Assembly (NCBI RefSeq): GCF_003001675.1
Contig: NZ_PVYW01000006.1
Span: 248,001 to 312,000 of the forward strand
Direction of reading: 5' to 3'
Source of the DNA: Cohnella sp. SGD-V74
Lineage (GTDB): Bacteria; Bacillota; Bacilli; Paenibacillales; Paenibacillaceae
DNA length: 64,000 nucleotides
Shown: piece after piece, positions 56,295-64,000 of the stretch
Layout: the number at the start of each line of letters is the position of its first letter
Numbering within the stretch: the first letter of the stretch is position 1
The notes under the pieces: generated by a model
What the model was told of the DNA's origin: nothing
The model's database searches: none
Seen by the model: only the letters and a program-made list of their open reading frames with translations
Made by a program: the position numbers and the translations under genes

Positions 56295-59087
56295 TCAGCC
56301 CGTATTGCGGAGCCCAGCGGCTATGCCGTTAATCGTAAGCAGCACTTCGCGCAACAGCTCCGCATCGTCTTCGTTCTGAGCGCGCAGGCTTCTGAGTTCG
56401 GTCAGAAGCTGAACCTGCAAGTAGCTCAGCGGATCGACGTAAGGGTTGCGCAGCCGAATCGACTCCTGGATGACCGGAACGTTATCCAGAATCTCGTCTT
56501 GGCCGGTAATATTCAAAATCATTTCTTGAGTTTTCGCGTATTCTTCCTCGATCTGCGAGAAAATGCGGTCCTTGATCGCGGCGTCTTCGATCATTCCCGC
56601 GTATTGCCGGGCGATCATCAGATCCGCCTTGCCAAGCGCCATCTGCAGATTGTCGATCAGCGACTTGAAGAAAGAATATTCGCGGTACATCGTCCGCAGC
56701 GTCTCCAGCCGCGCCGGATCGCCGTTCACGAACTTCGAGAACGCCGTTCCCGCAGCATACCAGGCCGGCAGCAAATACCGGCTTTGCGTCCAGGCGAACA
56801 CCCACGGAATCGCGCGCAGATCTTCGAATCGGTCGCTGCCTTTGCGCTTGGAAGGGCGCGAGCCGATGTTCAGCTCTCCCACTTCCGGAAGCGGAGTCGA
56901 TTCCTTGAAGAAGGTCATGAAGTCCGGATCGCGGAAAATCAGGTCCTGGTACTTCGTCTGAGCGTCGACGGAAATGTCGCGCATGATCTCTTCCCACTCC
57001 GACTCGGTCGAACGCTCCTGCGCCGGATTGCGGGACAGGTACGCCGCCGTGATCAGAGCGCCCGTAGCCTGCTCCAGACTGCGGTAGGCGATTCCCTTCA
57101 TCGCGTAGCGGGAGGACAGCACCTCGCCCTGCTCCGTGATCTTGATGCCTCCGCCGATCGTATGAGGCGGCTGCGCCAGAATACTGCGGTTCAGCGGCAT
57201 GCCTCCGCGGCCCAGAGCGCCTCCGCGGCCGTGGAAAAACTTCAGGCGGACGTTATGCGACTTGCCCATCCGGGTGAGCTCGTTCAGCGCGACTCGCAGC
57301 TCCCAGTTCGCCGTCACCATGCCTCCGTCTTTGTTGCTGTCCGAGTAACCGAGCATGATCTCATGCAGGTCGCCCATCGCGGCTACGCTCTGACGGTACA
57401 CCGGCAGCTTGAACAGCGTATCCATGATCTGCGGGGCGGCGTGCAGGTCGTCGATCGTCTCGAACAGCGGCGCCGCTTGCAGCGTACAGAAGACGTTGCC
57501 GTTCTCGTCGCGGCCGAACAGTCCCGCTTCCTTCGCGAACACCATCACTTCCAGAATATCGCTGGCGGCTTCCGACATGCTGATCAGATAACTCGTGATG
57601 CAGCCCGTGCCGAATTCTTGCTGCGCCTTGTAGATCGTCTTATATACGTCCAGACATTCTTGACTGGACTCGCTAAGCTGGATTCCGTCCTGGAGCAGCT
57701 GCTTGTCGCCGCTAAGCAGACCGTGAAGCAGATCGATCTTCTCCTGCTCCGCCAGCTCCGCATAAGCGCTTGCCACGCCAGCCTTGGCCAGCAGTTCCGT
57801 CATCGCGTTCTCGTGCTCCTTGCTGTGCTGACGAACGTCCAGCGCGGCCAGATGGAACCCGAACAGCTCGACTTGGCGGATCAGCTTCTTCAGATGCGTA
57901 TTCGCTACGTAATCCGCATAGTGGTGACGAAGACTGCGGTCGATAATCTCGATGTCCGCCTTGAAATCTTCGACGGAACCGTAACGCTGCTTCGTGCCTT
58001 CGAACTGCTCTTCCCTCATGTTCTTCAGCTTCTGCAGCATGTATCTCAGCTTGACGCGGTACGGCTCCTTGTCGTTCGTCCACGGTTCGATCGTACGCAG
58101 CTCGACGTTCTCGCCGTCTTGCTTGATCGAAGCCAGCAGCTCATCCGACACGTTCACGATCGTCGTGCTGAAGCTGAGATGGCGAGCCAGCTCGCGAAGG
58201 TTGTTTTCGTACTTGTGGATCGCAAGGTTTCGCTGCATCTTCAACGTCTGCCACGTCACATCGGCCGTCACCGAAGGATTGCCGTCGCGGTCGCCGCCGA
58301 TCCAAGATCCGAAACGCAGATAGGCGGGAACGTGCCACTGCTCTTCCGGATAATACTTGGTCAGACAGCGCTCCAGCTCCTCGTATACGTTAGGCAGAAC
58401 CTCGAACAGCGTCTCGTGGAAGTAGTACATGCCGTTGCGCACCTCGTCGAGGACGGTCGGCTTGCGATCCCGCAACTCGTCCGTCTGCCACAAGGTCAGC
58501 ACTTCGTTCAACAGCTTCTCGCGAAGCTTCTCCCTCTCGCGGTACGTCAGCGTCGGATTGTCCAGCTCCATCACTTCGTCCGCGATCCGCTTGTGGATGT
58601 CCAGCACGTCTCTGCGAGTGGCTTCCGTCGGGTGGGCCGTCATGACCAGCTCCAGCGATATGCCGTCCAGCATCTGGCGCACCTCGTCCACCGGCAGGTT
58701 CTTCTCCTTCAGACGCTGCACGACGCTCTCGATCGACCCCGGCTGAACCGACTCGCCCGCTGAACGCTCGTAATCGCGCTTGCGGCGAATACGATGATTC
58801 TGCTCCGCGATGTTCACGAGCTGGAAATAGATCGCGAACGCGCGAATGACCTGGTGGCGGATTCCCGGCTCCAAGCCTCCTACATTCTGAATAAATCCTT
58901 CGTACAGTTCCGGCAAATACTCCGCGCGCAGCGCTTTGCTCATTTCCCGTATTTTCTCGACATGTTCCAGCAGCTCCCGACCACCCTGATGCACGAGCAC
59001 TTCTCCCAGAATGTTGCCTAGAAAGCGCACGTCTCTACGCAGCAGATGATTGGAAGGAGAACGTTGACTTACTGTCGTTTCCGTCAT
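56295..59087 (-). CDS. ppc: Phosphoenolpyruvate carboxylase
   Basis: This 930-residue enzyme adds bicarbonate to phosphoenolpyruvate to form oxaloacetate, replenishing the citric acid cycle. Signatures are MTAHPTEATRRDV (catalytic His), GYSDSNKDGGM, FFHGRGGALGRGG (active-site loop) and the conserved C-terminal NTG. Length is normal. The ATG at 59087 is preferred, with GGGGTGA five bases upstream; a GTG at 59096 is possible. It is a single-gene unit. A structured repeat lies about 100 bases upstream. Confidence 0.97.
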   Translation of the reverse strand: MTETTVSQRSPSNHLLRRDVRFLGNILGEVLVHQGGRELLEHVEKIREMSKALRAEYLPELYEGFIQNVGGLEPGIRHQVIRAFAIYFQLVNIAEQNHRIRRKRDYERSAGESVQPGSIESVVQRLKEKNLPVDEVRQMLDGISLELVMTAHPTEATRRDVLDIHKRIADEVMELDNPTLTYREREKLREKLLNEVLTLWQTDELRDRKPTVLDEVRNGMYYFHETLFEVLPNVYEELERCLTKYYPEEQWHVPAYLRFGSWIGGDRDGNPSVTADVTWQTLKMQRNLAIHKYENNLRELARHLSFSTTIVNVSDELLASIKQDGENVELRTIEPWTNDKEPYRVKLRYMLQKLKNMREEQFEGTKQRYGSVEDFKADIEIIDRSLRHHYADYVANTHLKKLIRQVELFGFHLAALDVRQHSKEHENAMTELLAKAGVASAYAELAEQEKIDLLHGLLSGDKQLLQDGIQLSESSQECLDVYKTIYKAQQEFGTGCITSYLISMSEAASDILEVMVFAKEAGLFGRDENGNVFCTLQAAPLFETIDDLHAAPQIMDTLFKLPVYRQSVAAMGDLHEIMLGYSDSNKDGGMVTANWELRVALNELTRMGKSHNVRLKFFHGRGGALGRGGMPLNRSILAQPPHTIGGGIKITEQGEVLSSRYAMKGIAYRSLEQATGALITAAYLSRNPAQERSTESEWEEIMRDISVDAQTKYQDLIFRDPDFMTFFKESTPLPEVGELNIGSRPSKRKGSDRFEDLRAIPWVFAWTQSRYLLPAWYAAGTAFSKFVNGDPARLETLRTMYREYSFFKSLIDNLQMALGKADLMIARQYAGMIEDAAIKDRIFSQIEEEYAKTQEMILNITGQDEILDNVPVIQESIRLRNPYVDPLSYLQVQLLTELRSLRAQNEDDAELLREVLLTINGIAAGLRNTG

Positions 59088-59192
59088 CTCACTCACCCCA
59101 AACCTTGCTTCTCGAAATTTAGAATGTCAAACCGCCCTATAGGACGGGAATTGCCGACGCTCCGAGCGATCGCATTTGAAAACAAGCCTTGC

Positions 59193-59288
59193 CAAGCAAA
59201 ACGCCTTCGGCGTCCTCTTGACGCAGAATCGCGTTTTGTCGGAGGTGATTCAGAAAAGTATAGCGAATTTATTGCTTTCTGAATCATC
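59193..59288. repeat. Interspersed structured repeat, copy upstream of ppc
   Basis: The 96-bp copy has CAAGCAAAACGCCTTCGGCG, GTCCTC..GACGCAGAATCGCG, TTTTGTCGGAGG and a terminal stem GATTCAGAAA/TTTCTGAATC. It matches the glmS-leader unit throughout. The rest of 59088-59463 holds only this and the response-regulator terminator. Confidence 0.75.
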
Positions 59289-59401
59289 AAGCTCATTGTT
59301 CACCGATCGTTCACCAAAAGCTCTAACCTTTATCATACTACATTGGTCGGCGAAAATCTCCTTTTAATTCATCATTTCGCGTTAAATATCGGTCTTGGGC
59401 A

Positions 59402-59430
59402 TAAAAAAAGCCCCTCCAGCGCGGAGAAGC
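59402..59430 (-). terminator. Terminator of the second YesN-type regulator gene
   Basis: On the minus strand GCTTCTCC and GGAGGGGC form a stem and seven T residues follow. Confidence 0.8.
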
Positions 59431-59463
59431 GGAAATGCGGTGTATGTGATCCGTCTCTTCGTC

Positions 59464-61101
59464 TTACTCCTCCCGGAGATCCCGGCGCAGCCGTTCCCGG
59501 TATTCCTGAGGCGTTACGCCGAACTGCCTGCGAAACACCTTTATGAAATAATTGGCATTCATATAACCGGTCATGCAGCCGATTTCATAGATCTTGACGT
59601 CCGAGCTGCCCAGCAATTGAGCCGCCCGCTCCATCCGCAGACGGGTCAGGTATTCGCTGATGCCCTCGCCCGTTTCCTTCTTGTAGATTTTGGACAGATG
59701 GGTCGGATGCATGTACACGTAATCGGCCATCCTCTGCAGCGACAGATCCTCGGACAGCCGCTCCGCGATGAACTGCTGAAGCCGGACGATCGCCTCCGAA
59801 CGTCCTCCCGCCCTCTCGTCGCCTTCCTTCCGAAGCCGCTCAAGCGTCTCCGCTATCCAGCCCTTCAGTCTTGTCGAGGTCCACAGCAAGGCCGTATCCG
59901 CGTTCTGCCCGGCGCCCGCGTCCAGAAATTCCGCCAACCGCCGTCCGCGCTTATGAAGATGCGTACACAAAGCGGCGGCGAACGTCAAATAAACCTCCGT
60001 CAGTTGCTCGGTCCGGGAGCCGTCCGAAGCTTCGGCATGCTCCAGAGCCAGGCTCAGCTTGCTCCCGATCGCATCCCAATCGCCGATTTCGAACAGATGC
60101 CTGAGCAGCGGCGGTTCATGCAGGCAGCTCAAATAGCCGGGAGCGGCGGTTCTCGCCTCGTCGGCCTTGACGAGAAACTGTCCCTGGGGCGAGCCGCCGT
60201 CGCGGATCGCCGCCAGTGTCCGCTCGTACATGTCCGCCACCCGCGAGGGAAATTCCCCAATCGCGCTCCTGTAGACGGTAACGTTCGCCTTTAGAAATTG
60301 CTCCGAGTGCTTATGGAACAAAACCGCGCAGCGCTCCGCGTCCCGGATCGCAAGCTCGGCCGAGGCAGCCTCCGCTCGTTCCAGAGGCTTGACGAGAAAC
60401 ACGAGATGTCCGTGGGCGTCCCGGCAGCGCCAGAAATGGAAATCGTCGGAGAACGTTTCCTCCGCGATATTTTCCAGCCCGTACGCCAGCAAGGCGGCAT
60501 CGCTGCGGTCCGCCGGAACGGCGTTCTGCTCCGTCCTCGCCAGGAGCAGAACGCAAGAATCCCCCTTGCGGTAAGGCAGCCCGAACCAGGCCAGCTTCTC
60601 TGCCAGCTCGGACTCGGCCATTCGGAAGCCCGCGATCAGATCGGTCAGCAGCTTCGCTTTCAACTCCGGCTCGTACGCGCGCAGCGTGCGCATCGCCCGC
60701 TGGGCGGAAGCGATCTCCTCCCATTCCCGGCGCAGCTGCTCCATCGCTTTTGCGACTGCGGCCTCCAGCGTCTCCTTGCGTACCGGCTTTAGCAAATAAT
60801 CGGTCGCCTGCCCTTGAAGCGCCTCCTTGGCGTAATCGAAATCCGCATAACCGGTAAGCATGATCACCTTCGTTCGTTTCCATCTTTCCTTGATCGCCCG
60901 CAGCAGCGAAATTCCGTCTCGGTCCGGCATCCGGATGTCGGTCAGGACGATGCCGATGGGGGCGTCCGCCAGCTTCCGCAGCGCCTCCTCGGCGGAGTAA
61001 GCGACATGGACCGCTCCGATTCCCAGCGCCTCGCAAGGAAGCAGCGCCGCAATGCCGTTCGCAATCTGCGCTTCGTCGTCAACGACCAGCACGTGGATCA
61101 T
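59464..61101 (-). CDS. YesN-type response regulator with AraC DNA-binding domain (second pair)
   Basis: This 545-residue protein has a receiver with D8-D9, Asp at about 55 (LTDIRMPD) and Lys in LLKPV. A long linker region (about 130-440) and an AraC double helix-turn-helix at about 440-545 (LSLQRMADYVYMHPTHLSKIYKKETGEGISEYLTRLRMERAAQLL) follow. It should control the adjacent sugar importer genes. GGAGG lies nine bases before the ATG. It overlaps the kinase gene by 23 bases, so the two are translated together. Confidence 0.92.
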   Translation of the reverse strand: MIHVLVVDDEAQIANGIAALLPCEALGIGAVHVAYSAEEALRKLADAPIGIVLTDIRMPDRDGISLLRAIKERWKRTKVIMLTGYADFDYAKEALQGQATDYLLKPVRKETLEAAVAKAMEQLRREWEEIASAQRAMRTLRAYEPELKAKLLTDLIAGFRMAESELAEKLAWFGLPYRKGDSCVLLLARTEQNAVPADRSDAALLAYGLENIAEETFSDDFHFWRCRDAHGHLVFLVKPLERAEAASAELAIRDAERCAVLFHKHSEQFLKANVTVYRSAIGEFPSRVADMYERTLAAIRDGGSPQGQFLVKADEARTAAPGYLSCLHEPPLLRHLFEIGDWDAIGSKLSLALEHAEASDGSRTEQLTEVYLTFAAALCTHLHKRGRRLAEFLDAGAGQNADTALLWTSTRLKGWIAETLERLRKEGDERAGGRSEAIVRLQQFIAERLSEDLSLQRMADYVYMHPTHLSKIYKKETGEGISEYLTRLRMERAAQLLGSSDVKIYEIGCMTGYMNANYFIKVFRRQFGVTPQEYRERLRRDLREE

Positions 61102-62842
61102 CCGTCCGCGCCTCCGTTTCTACGGGATAGGGAATGCGCATCCCGATGCGAAATCCGCCCTCCGGCGGCCGTTCGAAACTCATCCCTGCGGACGAGCCGT
61201 ACACGAGCTGCAGCCGCTGCTGCACGTTATACATCCCGTACCCCCCGTCCCCGGACAGAGAGCCGTCCAGGCCGGCGGTCAACGCTTGCAGCTCCTTGCC
61301 GGACATGCCCGGACCGCTGTCGGCAATGTACAGAGCCAGCTCGCCCGGGCCGATCTCCCCGCGTACAGACACGAAGCCGGGCCGGGAGTACGGCTCGATC
61401 CCGTGCACGACGGCGTTTTCCACCAGCGGCTGCAGCAGCAGCCGGGGGAACGGCAAGTTCAGCGCCCGCTCCGGAACGTCGATCCGGTACTCGAGCCGCG
61501 GGAGCCTGATCTTCTGAATTTCCAAATAATTCGCGACCAGAGCCAATTCCTCCGCCAGCGTCGCATTCGGATTGTCCGCTCTTGTCGTATAGCGGTAATA
61601 ATCGCTCAGGTTGTGCGACATCGCTGCAACGCCCTCCGTGTTGCCCATCTCGGCCATATGAATGATATGCGAGAAGCAGTTGTACAGAAAATGCGGATTG
61701 ATCTGCGATTGCAGCTGCTTCACGCGCGCGTCCTTCGTTCGGATTCGCTCCTCGTATACGCGCTCGATCAATTCCTGGATCTGCTCGGCCATCTGATTGA
61801 AGCGGTTGTAGAGGAAGGTGAACTCGGAGCTGGCGCGGTCGTGGATACGGGCACCGTAGTGGCCCAGCCGGATTTGCTGGACGCCTTCAACCAGCCTTCT
61901 GATCGGCACTCTGACATGCCGGTAGAGCAAGATGGCCGCCAAGGCGGCCGTCACCAGCATCAGGGCCGACACCAGGTAAAACAGCCCTCTCTGACGGGCG
62001 ATCGGAGCCAGCGACTCGTTCAGAGGGACGTAATCGATCAAGTAGCCGCGCAAAGTCTCGGAATATAAGAAGGTGGAGAGAACGCTGCTGCCGTCCTCCA
62101 ACGTCTGGACGACGGAGCCGCTGTTCCCGGGAACGGACGCCTGAAGCTTAAACGCCACCTCCTTCGCCTGCTGAGGGGAAGAATGCCGGTTGCCGATGAC
62201 GATTTCCTCCTCCGGCAGCCAGATGAACGGATTGCCGGAGCTGCCGGCCTTGTATTGATCCAGCAAGCTCTGCAGGCTGAGACCCGAGAATGTCGTCTCC
62301 ACCGCCAACGTCGCATTGCGGATATCGCCGCTTCTAGGCCGGGTGTCCGCCATGCGCCGCACGAACGCCCAGGTGCTCGGCTGGGAAGGCTCTCCCTTGA
62401 AGCGCCAGGAGGTCAAATCCCCGTCGTCCCAGTCCGACTTGTCGAAGCCGCTCTTGCCGTCGCTTGACACCACCGCGTCCAGCATCGGCGCGTAAAGCGC
62501 GATCCGGTTCGTCCAGGGGCTCGTAATGCTGAGCAGCAGCAGCTTGTTTTCCAACTCCGCCCAGAGGCGGCTTCGCTCGTAAGGATCTTCGGTAAATCGT
62601 GCGGCGTATTTCTGGGCCTCAATGTCCCGTACGAGCGTAAGCATATTGGCGTTCAACTGGTAGATTTGCGCGTCCATCTGACTGAGCAGGAAGCTCAGCT
62701 TGTGAACGTTCGAGCTCTTGATCTCTTTTTCCACGACGGCGATTCCGGTTTGATTGGAGTAAAACAGCAGCAGGAGCATCGGCAGCAGCAGTGAGATAAT
62801 AACCGCCAGCATGTTGCGAAAAATATCCCGTTGAATTTGCAC
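61079..62842 (-). CDS. YesM-type sensor histidine kinase (second pair)
   Basis: This 587-residue kinase has membrane segments at about 11-30 and 280-305 around an extracellular sensor, then a HAMP linker. The phospho-acceptor motif QINPHFLYNCFSHIIHMAEMG is near 380, and the ATP-binding domain has LYIADSGPGMSG and GYGMYNVQQRLQLVYG. The start is GTG with GGAGG eight bases upstream. It is downstream of the permease genes, which suggests one operon of permeases, kinase and regulator. The signal is presumably the imported sugar. Confidence 0.92.
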   Translation of the reverse strand: MQIQRDIFRNMLAVIISLLLPMLLLLFYSNQTGIAVVEKEIKSSNVHKLSFLLSQMDAQIYQLNANMLTLVRDIEAQKYAARFTEDPYERSRLWAELENKLLLLSITSPWTNRIALYAPMLDAVVSSDGKSGFDKSDWDDGDLTSWRFKGEPSQPSTWAFVRRMADTRPRSGDIRNATLAVETTFSGLSLQSLLDQYKAGSSGNPFIWLPEEEIVIGNRHSSPQQAKEVAFKLQASVPGNSGSVVQTLEDGSSVLSTFLYSETLRGYLIDYVPLNESLAPIARQRGLFYLVSALMLVTAALAAILLYRHVRVPIRRLVEGVQQIRLGHYGARIHDRASSEFTFLYNRFNQMAEQIQELIERVYEERIRTKDARVKQLQSQINPHFLYNCFSHIIHMAEMGNTEGVAAMSHNLSDYYRYTTRADNPNATLAEELALVANYLEIQKIRLPRLEYRIDVPERALNLPFPRLLLQPLVENAVVHGIEPYSRPGFVSVRGEIGPGELALYIADSGPGMSGKELQALTAGLDGSLSGDGGYGMYNVQQRLQLVYGSSAGMSFERPPEGGFRIGMRIPYPVETEARTDDPRAGR

Positions 62843-62882
62843 GCTCTGTTCCTCCCGCCGAAACTCCGCAGCTTGCCGACCG

Positions 62883-63758
62883 CTACTCCTTGACGGCTCC
62901 CAGCGTCATTCCCTTAACGAAGTATTTTTGCAAGAACGGGTACACGACCAGAATCGGAAGCGCTCCCAAGAAAATTTGCGTCGAACGCAGGCCCCGCTGG
63001 GAAAGGTTTTTGATATCCTCGGGATTCAGATTGATCCGCGTCAGATCCAGATTGGCCACCAGCGCCTGAACCATCGTCGCGAGCGGCTGCTTGGTCACGT
63101 CCATATAAATCAGGCCGTCGAACCACGAATTCCAATGGCCCACCATCGAAAAAAGCGACAGCGTAGCGATCGACGGCATCGAAATTGGCAAGTACACGTT
63201 AAACAGAGTGCGAAGATGGGAGGCTCCGTCGATCTGCGAGGCCTCCTCCAGCTCGGCAGGAATGCCGCGGAAAAAATTCATCATCAGCACGACGTTGAAC
63301 ACGGCAACCGCCCCCGGCAAAATCAAGGCGAGCAGCGTATTGTTGATTCCTGTTTTGACGACGACGATATAAGTGGGAATCAGGCCGCCGTTAAACAGGA
63401 TCGTCGCCACGAAAAACCAGGAGTACAGCGAACGGCCCTTGAATCTCTCGTCCGACTTGGCCATCGGATAGGCCGCCAATACGCACAAGGTCATGCTCAG
63501 CAGCGTTCCCAGCGTCGTGCGCAGCACGCTGATCCAGAGCGCTTGGAGAAACTGGGAGCTGCCGAACGTCTTCGCGTAATTGTCGAGATTAAAGCCGATC
63601 GGCCAGAGCGACACGAGATTGCCCGTGGCCGCCTCGCTGGAGCTGAGCGATACCGCGACGACATGAACGAGCGGCAGCACGCATGCGATGCTGACGGCCA
63701 GGAGCATCCCGGCGTTCGCGAAGGCGAACGCGCGGTAGCCCGGTGATTTATAGTACAT
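62883..63758 (-). CDS. Carbohydrate ABC transporter permease, importer D (LplC type)
   Basis: This 291-residue permease has six membrane segments and the EAA loop EEASQIDGASHLRTLFNVYLPISMPS. It ends YPFLQKYFVKGMTLGAVKE. GGGAG lies eight bases before the ATG. It is paired with the partial permease just upstream and followed by the kinase gene 40 bases downstream. Confidence 0.92.
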   Translation of the reverse strand: MYYKSPGYRAFAFANAGMLLAVSIACVLPLVHVVAVSLSSSEAATGNLVSLWPIGFNLDNYAKTFGSSQFLQALWISVLRTTLGTLLSMTLCVLAAYPMAKSDERFKGRSLYSWFFVATILFNGGLIPTYIVVVKTGINNTLLALILPGAVAVFNVVLMMNFFRGIPAELEEASQIDGASHLRTLFNVYLPISMPSIATLSLFSMVGHWNSWFDGLIYMDVTKQPLATMVQALVANLDLTRINLNPEDIKNLSQRGLRSTQIFLGALPILVVYPFLQKYFVKGMTLGAVKE

Positions 63759-63772
63759 GGGACCGTCTCCCT

Positions 63773-64000
63773 CTAGAATATCCGATAATTGGCGTATTTG
63801 TAAGCCAGCCGATAGGTGAGCGCGATCAACAGCAAGGAAACGACCGACTTGAACAGACCGACTGCCGTCGCGAACGAGAACGCCCCTTGCAGCAGCCCGA
63901 CCTTGTAGACGTAAGTATCGATGATTTCGCCTTTGCCGGCCACGATGGGATTAATCATGTTAAATACCTGATCGAACCCCGCGTTCAGCACGTTGGCCAA
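63773..64000 (-). CDS. Carbohydrate ABC transporter permease, importer D (LplB type), partial
   Basis: Only the C-terminal 75 residues are present; the 5' end lies beyond the window. The segment NAGFDQVFNMINPIVAGKGEIIDTYVYKVGLLQGAFSFATAVGLFKSVVSLLLIALTYRLAYKYANYRIF is the last part of an LplB permease, with the IDTYVY block and final membrane helix. Its partner permease starts 14 bases downstream. Confidence 0.88.
   Translation of the reverse strand: MANVLNAGFDQVFNMINPIVAGKGEIIDTYVYKVGLLQGAFSFATAVGLFKSVVSLLLIALTYRLAYKYANYRIF

Noticed and set aside
1-64000. CRISPR arrays, tRNA or rRNA genes, prophage or transposase genes
   Set aside because: No regular spacer repeats, no cloverleaf or rRNA stretches and no recombinase motifs were seen on either strand.

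Overview
The window looks like a chromosome segment of a GC-rich Gram-positive bacterium of the family Paenibacillaceae; Cohnella or Paenibacillus is my inference. The evidence is the strong AGGAGG-type ribosome binding sites, several YesM/YesN-type two-component pairs beside LplA/B/C-type sugar importers, the Bacillota cdaA-cdaR-glmM-glmS block with a glmS ribozyme, and an ECF sigma/zinc-finger anti-sigma pair. I see no rRNA, tRNA, prophage, transposase or CRISPR array.

Region by region. 1-4.8 kb (+): TSUP permease, SGNH hydrolase, and a TetR regulator with an MMPL exporter. 5.0-15.2 kb (-): a sugar-uptake locus with a YesM-type kinase, YesN-type regulator, two permeases, a solute-binding lipoprotein, a sugar isomerase, a DUF6528 protein and a DUF2264 protein. 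15.2-20.6 kb (-): secreted HExxH protein, serine hydrolase, LemA, DUF2207 membrane protein. 20.8-24.9 kb (-): a 1366-residue regulator joining a truncated kinase-like domain, an AAA-type ATPase, a helical middle, a GAF-like domain and a LuxR helix-turn-helix. 25-27 kb (-): a sulfur (persulfide/CoA disulfide) operon behind two CsoR/CstR-like operators. 27.3-29 kb (-): ABC exporter half-transporter. 29.3-32.7 kb: a polysaccharide deacetylase fusion and an MFS transporter that share a nearly identical promoter block, with a LysR gene between them. 32.7-44.8 kb (-): two tandem paralogous sugar importers, a dehydrogenase, an AraC regulator and a GH140-like glycosidase, suggesting use of plant cell-wall glycans. 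45.1-45.6 kb (+): an AT-rich RelE-type toxin-antitoxin pair between two copies of a terminator repeat. 45.8-53.7 kb (-): glmS with its ribozyme, a GH43 lectin enzyme, glmM, cdaR and cdaA. 53.9-56.2 kb (-): anti-sigma factor, ECF sigma factor and EamA transporter. 56.3-59.1 kb (-): ppc. 59.5-64 kb (-): another YesN/YesM pair and the start of a fourth importer, cut by the window edge.

Two themes dominate. One is carbohydrate capture: four importers without any ATPase gene, so presumably served by a shared MsmX-type ATPase elsewhere, each under a local sensor. The other is cell-envelope control: amino-sugar synthesis, c-di-AMP synthesis and an envelope-stress sigma factor. Non-coding structure is rich: a glmS ribozyme with an unusually long leader, an interspersed structured repeat of about 100 bp, two long inverted-repeat elements, a family of related terminators, and a sigma-W-type promoter placed between the sigma factor and its antagonist.
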